64,000 bases of DNA from Voacanga thouarsii. Lineage: Eukaryota > Streptophyta > Magnoliopsida > Gentianales > Apocynaceae. This document shows positions 58,486 to 64,000 of this stretch, in pieces. The stretch is taken from the NCBI GenBank assembly GCA_026120185.1, contig JANUWF010001661.1, positions 1,913,501 through 1,977,500 of the forward strand. Direction: 5' to 3'. Both the position numbers and the translations under genes were made by a program. Position 1 is the first letter of the stretch. Each line of letters opens with the position of its first letter. Below the pieces are notes generated by a model. The model was not told the origin of the DNA. It did no database searches and was given only the letters and a program-made list of their open reading frames with translations.

Positions 58486-61400
58486 TTATTTCAGCTCGGG
58501 ATACTTCCGCTTAACCCATTCTTCTGATTCCCATTTAGCATCCTGCGTGCCATGGTGCTCCCACTGAATCTTAACCATCGGTATCTGCTTATTCCGGAGG
58601 GTTTTGACACTGCGGTCCAATATCCGTACAGGCTTTTCCACGTAGCTCAAGTCTGGCTGCAACACTAACGGTTCCTCATTCAACACGTGACCGGGATCCG
58701 CATTATACTTCTTCAACTGTGACACATGAAACACGTCATGGATACCCGTCAACCCATCCGGTAGGTCCAACCGGTAAGCTACTGGTCCGATTCTTTCTTT
58801 AATAAAAAACAGCCCCAAATACCTCGGATTCAATTTTCCACCCTTCGGATGCTTCACAATTCCCCGGTTGGGTGATAACTTCAGAAATACACGGTCCCCG
58901 ACTTGAAATTCCAATTCCCTCCTCTGGTTGTCCGCATAGCTCTTTTGCCGGCTCTGAGCCGCCTTTAACCTTTCCCGAATCAGTTTCACCTTGTCCAACA
59001 ATTCTTGGACACAGACCTCTCTAGTTTTGCTCACGTGTCCATCTTCCATCCAACTCCAATACAACGGTACTTGACACTTGTGCCCATACAAAGCCTCGTT
59101 AGGTGCCATCCCAATCGAGGCCTAATAGCTGTTGTTATAAGATAATTCCGCGTAAGGTACGCATTCTATCCACTTGTCCCCGAAATCTAGAACACAGGCC
59201 CTCAACATATCCTCTAATATTTGGATCACCATTTCTGACTACCCATCAGTCTGCAAATGCGCCGTCGTACTGAACTTCAAATTCGATCCCATTGCTTCCT
59301 GGAACTTTCCCTAAAAACGAGAAGTAAACCTCAGGTCTCGGTCTGACTCTATGCTCGAAGGTACTCCATGGAGTCGAACTATTTCTCGAACATATGTCTG
59401 AGCCAGCTTCTCCATGGAGTCCCTTACATTTGCCGGGATAAAGTGGGCCGACTTGGTCGGTCGATCCATTACTACCCATATGGCGTCCTTCTGAATCTTT
59501 GACATAGGGAGTCCAGTGACGAAATCCATAGTCACCTCCTCCCACTTCCATTCCGGCACTGGCAATGGCTGCAATAGTCCCGCTGACCTCTTATGCTCCG
59601 CTTTAACTTTCTGACAGGTGAGACAGGTCAATACGTACTTGACCACATCTCGCTTCATTCCGGGCCACCAGTATGCTCTCTTCAAATCCTAATACATCTT
59701 GACCTCTCTCGGATGAATTGTGTACTTACTCTTGTGTGCCTCTTCCAAAATTCTGTCCCTTAGCTGTTGCTCTCCGGGTACACACAATCGATCTCTGAAA
59801 TGAAAACCCCTGCTTTATCCTGATGGAATTCGCTGTCCGGTCGCTTAAGCTCCTTATCCTTGAAAATTTGAAACTCGGCGTTGCTTCGCTGAGATTCCAC
59901 TATTTCTTACTTCAAGTCCGGTGCCAACTTCAAATTACTAATGACAATCGTTTTGTCTCGCACTTCCGTCCTTCTGTCCAATACGTCCTGAACTACTTGC
60001 ATTTCCTGCACCTTCAGTCTAGCCATCCCAACTTTTCTGCTTAGGGCGTCTGCCACAACGTTAGCCTTCCCGGGATGGTAGTTGATCGGGTAATGGTATT
60101 CTTCCAAGAATTCCATCCACCTTCGTTGCCTCAAGTTCAAATCCTTCTGAGTGAAGATATACTTCAAGCTCTTATGGTCGGTGAACACCTCGTACTCGGC
60201 TCCATACAAGTAGTGTCGCCATTTCTTTAGGGAGAACACTATAGCCGCCTGCTCCAAGTCGTGAGTAGGGTAGTTCACTTCATGCGGTCGCAACTTCCGT
60301 GATGCATAGGCAATCACTTTCCTGTCTTGCATCAACACTGCTCCCAGTCCTTCTTTCGAAGCGTCAGTGTACAGTGCGTAAGATTTGCCTTCCTCTGGTA
60401 GACTCAATACCGGTGCTGTCATCAGTCTCTTCTTTAGTTCTTGGAAGCTTTTCTCGCATTTCTCATTCCACACAAACGGAACATCCTTTCTCAACAAACG
60501 GGTCATTGGCGATGCGAGTGTCGAGAATCCCTTGATAAACCTTCGGTAGTATCCCGCCAAACCTAAGAAACTCCGGATCTTGGTAATATTCTCCGGCTGC
60601 TTCCAGTCTGATACCGCTTCCACCTTGGCCGGATCTACCTTAATTCCCTCCTTAGTCACCACATGACCAAGGAATGCCACACTGTCTAACCAGAATTCGC
60701 ACTTGCTGAACTTCGTGTACAGCTTGTGCTCCCGCAATTTTTCCAACACGAGCCTCAGATGCTCCGCATGCTCCTCCGGACTCTTGGAGTAGATCAAAAT
60801 ATCATCGATGAATACTACTACAAACTTGTCCAAGTAAGGCTGGAATACTCGGTGCATCAGATCCATGAATACTACTGGAGCGTTAGTCACCCCGAACGGC
60901 ATTACTATGAACTCATAATGTCCATATCGGGTGTTGAAGGCTGTCTTGGGGATATCTTCCTCTCTTATCCGCACTTGGTAATATCCTTGTCTCAGATCTA
61001 ACTTGGAATAGCAACTGGATCCTTGCAGCTGATCGAATAGCTCGTCAATCAACGGAAGAGGGTACTTGTTCTTGATCGTCAAATTGTTCAGCCATCGGTA
61101 GTCGATGCACAGCCTCAAGGTCCCGTCCTTCTTCTTTACAAATAGCACAGGTACTCCCCAGGGCGATGTGCTTGGTCTAATATAGCCTTGGCCAACGAGC
61201 TCCTCTAGTTGCTCTTTTCACTTTTTCAACTATGCCGGCGCCATCCGGTACGGAGTCCGTGATACTGGTTCTGCTTTGGGAACTAAGTCAATAGTGAACT
61301 CCACTTCTCGACTAGGAGGTAGAGAATCAAGCTTCGCTGGAAATACATCGGGAAAATCCTTCACTACTTCCGTGTCCTCCAGAGTACACTGGTCCTTAGG

Positions 61401-61934
61401 CTTGTTCATCACGTAAGCCAGATAACATTTACAACCTTGCCTCAATAATTTTCGGGCCTTAGCCCCTGCAATCAAGTACTTCAACTCTTTCACCCTCTTT
61501 CCATTAAATTCTAACACACCACAACCCGGTCTGACAAACTGAACTGACTTATTTTTGTAGTCTACCCTAGCCCCATGTTTGGCTAACCAGTCCATCCCCA
61601 AAATTAAGTCATAGTCTTCAATGTCCAACACAATCAAATCTCCCTCCAGATTTTCTCTCCCCACCTTAACCTTACAATCCCTCACATACCGATCCGCTTG
61701 CACCATCTTCCCCAAATGGGTGCTTACTTCTAAAATGAAAGGTAGCTCCACTCCATCCCAACCCAAATGACATGCACACAACTTGTTTATATAGGAATGA
61801 GTAGAGCCAGGGTCAATCAAAGCAGTAACAGATCGTCCTTGAATAGTGAACGTACCTTCCACCACCGCGGCATCGGCCCCAACTTCCTCTCTGTTGAGAA
61901 CGAATACCTTGGCCTTCACTTGTGGCTTCGGTGC
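58486..61934 (-). pseudogene. pol: Chromovirus pol, element B
   Basis: The domain order is as in element A. Protease at about 61830 shows LIDPGSTHSY and [20 protein letters not shown]/RNase H at 61148-59907 is open for 413 codons, with [39 protein letters not shown] and [11 protein letters not shown], plus [17 protein letters not shown] leading to integrase. Integrase at 59685-59110 shows [16 protein letters not shown] and SDRDLRFTS. The chromodomain ends at TAA 58486 (VEKPVRILDR, IQWEHHGTQDAKWESEEW). Stops on the minus strand: 61232, 61220, 59909, 59691, 59313, 59241 and 59124, and a frameshift near 59800. Unlike A, the protease Gly and RNase H Asp are kept. B is a close relative, not a direct copy. 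Confidence 0.9.
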
Positions 61935-63044
61935 TCCACCTCCGGCTGCTCCCATGGTGTTGGCCCGGTTGGGTCCCGAGTTCTGAGCCGGGTTTCCTTG
62001 CCCGACTCGGTGCAGCTTAGGGCAGGTATTCCTCAGGTAGTTCGGGTCAACATAGTGGTAGCACTTCCTATCTCTTCCCTTGGACCAGCAATTCCTCTCG
62101 ATGTGGCCTTTCTTTCCACACTGCCTGCAGGATGGGAGGTTCGGTGCAGGTCCAGCTGGTGCTGTCCGGGCTTGCTTTTCCCGGTTCTGCCAGTGATGAT
62201 TTGCAGGGCGCTTGTGGGATTGCTGCCTCGGGAAGTGTCCCTGCGATTGTCTCGGTGGTTGGAAGGGCTTGGCCGCCATCCTGCTGCAATCTTCATTCTC
62301 CGTGCGAGTAGCAGCGTCCACCGCCCCCGAGTAAGTTGTCAGTGGAGCAGGTGCCAAAGCTCTCCTTAGCTCCTGTCTTAGCACCTTGACGAACTGCCTT
62401 GTCCGGTTCTGCTCGGTGTTGACCAGTCTTCGGTAGTATTTTGACAACTGCGTGAATCGAGCCGCGTATTGAGCTACAGACATGCTCCCCTGCCTCAGAT
62501 TCTGAAATTTGTCCTCCCGTTTTTCCACAATCCACTGAGGGATGTACTCCGCCCTGAAAGATTCAATGAAGTTGGACCACGTCCATTCTTGCTCATCCAT
62601 TACCCAGTCCTCTTGGACCCGCTGCCACCACACCCGAGCTGGTCCTTTCAACCGAAAGGCTGCAAATTTAACCATCCGCTCCCTAGAATACTAGAGTGTT
62701 GCGAAAATATCCTCCATTTGCTCGACCCACTGATCGGCCTTCTAGTCTTGTTCCGCTTCACCCATAAAGATAGGCGGTTGGAATTTCAAGAACTTCTCCA
62801 ACGCCTCATCTTCCCCTCTAGGGTGCCTCCGCTCGGTTAGCGTCTGAAGAATGTCAGCCACTTTGCTGAGTGTCTGGCCCATTGACACATCTACCGAGGC
62901 ATCAGACCCCATGCCCATCTCGGGATCACTTTGCCCGTTACCCTGATGGGGTGATTGCATCTGTTCTGGTTCAACTTCCGGTGCTACCCGGTCTACCTCT
63001 GGAGTTCTTCTGGTGGAAGGAACTGCACGTCTCTTGGGTGCCAT
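61935..63044 (-). pseudogene. gag: Chromovirus gag, element B
   Basis: ATG at 63044 (MAPKRRAVPSTRRTPEVDRV). The capsid region resembles A: LTERRHPRGEDEALEKFL, QPPIFMGEAEQD, then TAG 62744 and TAG 62693 (both Gln codons in A). FAAFRLKGPARVWWQRV follows, and the frame stays open to 61233. The first zinc knuckle CRQCGKKGHIERNC is intact. The second reads CYHYVDPNYLRNTC, with one Cys and the His replaced by Tyr. No frameshift occurs in gag, and it reads directly into protease. The minus-strand ORFs at 62033-62535 and the plus-strand ORFs at 61767 and 62469 are shadows. Confidence 0.88.
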
Positions 63045-63301
63045 TCTATACCATACCCCAAATGTTAAATGTATGCACTCAAGTTTCAAATCATTTTAGT
63101 GGTGTATGCATACATAGCCAAGTATGAGTAGAAAGAAGTCAGATGCAACTTATTTAAAAGATTGTTCATAAATTTCGATTTCAAAAATTGACTTGCATAA
63201 TTTTGAAATTTGATAAAAATGACCTTTAAGAATTCATAACATCTCAATTCATGAAAAGCTGTAAATAAACAAACATCCCAATCAAAATGACTCCTAGCTC
63301 T

Positions 63302-63830
63302 CTACTCCTCATCAGAATCCTCATCATCTGCCTCATATATCCAACCTCCGGTGTTTTTAGAGAAATCCACCCCTCCCCGCTAGCAAATCCCTCCATAGGC
63401 TCCTTCCCAGGGTGCCTAGAACTCTCCCGGCCTCAACTCGGCTGAAAGAAGGAATAAAGGAAGGTCTGGGTGGAGACTCATAGTCTATCTCCCTCGAGTC
63501 ATCACTAGCTACTGCTAAATCCACCTCGGGATTAGGAGGGTGGGGTTCAGGCTCCACTATCATAACACCATCCTCACTCTCAGAGCTTATATCTATCACC
63601 GGGATTGGAGGTGGTTCAAGGATCTGGACCTCGTCCTCACTGCTATCCTCCAACAAGTCAAGCTCATCATCACTGTTATCCTCCATAGGGATATCCTCGA
63701 CATCATTGTTATCCTCTATAGGGATAACTGGCTGAGGGGCAGGCTGGGGAACTGGAAGGTCCTCCTGGTCTAGATAGTAAGGTGGGTGCCACTGCTACCC
63801 TTTCCTTGCTGTCCTAAGCAGTCTAACCAT
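63302..63830 (-). pseudogene. Extra acidic ORF upstream of gag, element B
   Basis: This is the counterpart of the 47562-48062 ORF. On the minus strand ATG 63830 gives MVRLLRTARKG, then TAG at 63797-63795 where A has Gln, then QWHPP. The acidic body repeats the hydrophobic-acidic motifs: LDLLEDSSEDE, VQILE, VIDISSESED and VMIVEPE. EVDLAVASDD and EIDYESP follow. The ORF would end at TAG 63304-63302 after an acidic tail (EADDEDSDEE) that is reached only after a frameshift near 63365. It lies 83 bases from the primer site and 257 bases from gag. Motif order and spacing are conserved with A although the residues have changed. No known domain; function unknown. Confidence 0.6.
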
Positions 63831-63913
63831 CCTACAACATCAACAAAATAGGTTAGATAAGATTTAAACTTAAATAAATAAATCATATATCATCAATATT
63901 TATCTCTAACCTA

Positions 63914-63926
63914 GTCTCTGATACCA
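63914..63926 (-). other. Primer binding site (initiator Met tRNA), element B
   Basis: The minus strand reads TGGTATCAGAGAC, two bases inside the 5' LTR end at 63929. It is identical to element A's site. Confidence 0.85.
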
Positions 63927-63928
63927 CT

Positions 63929-64000
63929 TGTAACACCCCGGAAAACCTAGGCCCGCCAGGGCCGGGGATGTCGCCCCGTCCAAAGGACAAGGGGTCTTTA
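63929..64000 (-). repeat. Element B 5' LTR, terminal 72 bases (cut by window end)
   Basis: On the plus strand TGTAACACCCCGGAAAACC through GGGGTCTTTA. It matches the 3' LTR end at 40333-40404 with few differences (TGCAAC/TGTAAC, GAGG/GGGG, TCACC/TCGCC). The rest of the LTR, and the resumption of LTR C, should follow beyond 64000. Confidence 0.9.

Larger units (their letters stand above)
40333..64000 (-). mobile_element. Tekay/Del-like chromovirus B (extends past the window)
   Basis: On the minus strand: 5' LTR (only 72 bases in the window, 64000-63929), iMet primer site, extra acidic ORF, gag-pol with chromodomain, polypurine tract, 3' LTR of about 4.28 kb split by element A (58439-57105 and 43279-40333). 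B interrupts LTR C. Gag-pol is one frame apart from nine stops and one frameshift. Its LTR body differs from A's, but the terminal 80 bases and the tRNA-like block are shared. Confidence 0.9.

Noticed and set aside
61767..62369. 200-codon plus-strand ORF opposite gag/protease of element B
   Set aside because: It is the shadow of the well-supported minus-strand gag-pol frame, and its translation resembles no protein.
62033..62535. Minus-strand ORFs of 73, 80 and 87 codons overlapping gag of element B
   Set aside because: Alternative frames of the same strand. The gag frame with capsid and zinc knuckles explains the region.
1..64000. CRISPR array, bacterial operon or phage content
   Set aside because: There are no spaced short repeats. 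All coding matches are plant retroelements.

Overview
The window is plant nuclear DNA, most likely from a eudicot. It is AT-rich and consists almost entirely of LTR retrotransposons nested inside one another. Initiator-Met-tRNA and Athila-type primer binding sites, Ty1/copia and Ty3/gypsy polyproteins with a chromodomain, a 5'-truncated LINE and a CACTA end all point to a plant pericentromeric or intergenic block. I found no convincing intact host gene, rRNA, tRNA gene or CRISPR array. The only host-like candidate is a weak promoter plus possible first exon at 262-598.

Left part (1-8,354). A remnant of a minus-strand copia family (J, 760-2091) is cut by a CACTA terminus (2092). A plus-strand copia element (D, about 2590-6790) follows. 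D has a long leader and a gag, then jumps straight into its 3' LTR. Next comes a minus-strand gypsy gag-protease fragment (K, 6791-8354).

Middle (8,355-32,978). A 24.6-kb minus-strand copia composite is inserted in the K gag and flanked by the target-site duplication TTGCC. K gag resumes at 32,979. Between its two outer LTRs the composite holds two incomplete copies of the same interior: F, 10849-16153, and G, 18030-31062. They are separated by the 3' end of an Athila-like element (I, 16157-18029). A pol-less Athila-like element (H, 21442-29675) sits in the G leader, and a LINE fragment sits in the left LTR.

Right part (32,979-64,000). An old, decayed LTR of the Tekay/Del-like family (L, about 34316-38716) contains a solo copia LTR. 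It is followed by a nest of three related Tekay/Del-like chromoviruses. C's LTR (38722-40332) is interrupted by element B (minus, 40333 to beyond the window). B's 3' LTR is in turn interrupted by element A (plus, 43285-57104, duplication ATGTC). A and B have LTRs of about 4.2 kb, iMet primer sites and one gag-protease-RT-RNase H-integrase-chromodomain reading frame, broken in both. Both also carry an extra acidic ORF between the primer site and gag.

The two observations I rate most highly are in these chromoviruses. The extra ORF carries a repeated array of SUMO-interaction-like motifs conserved between A and B. The LTRs carry a tRNA-shaped block with Pol III A and B boxes at canonical tRNA spacing in A and C, decayed in B.
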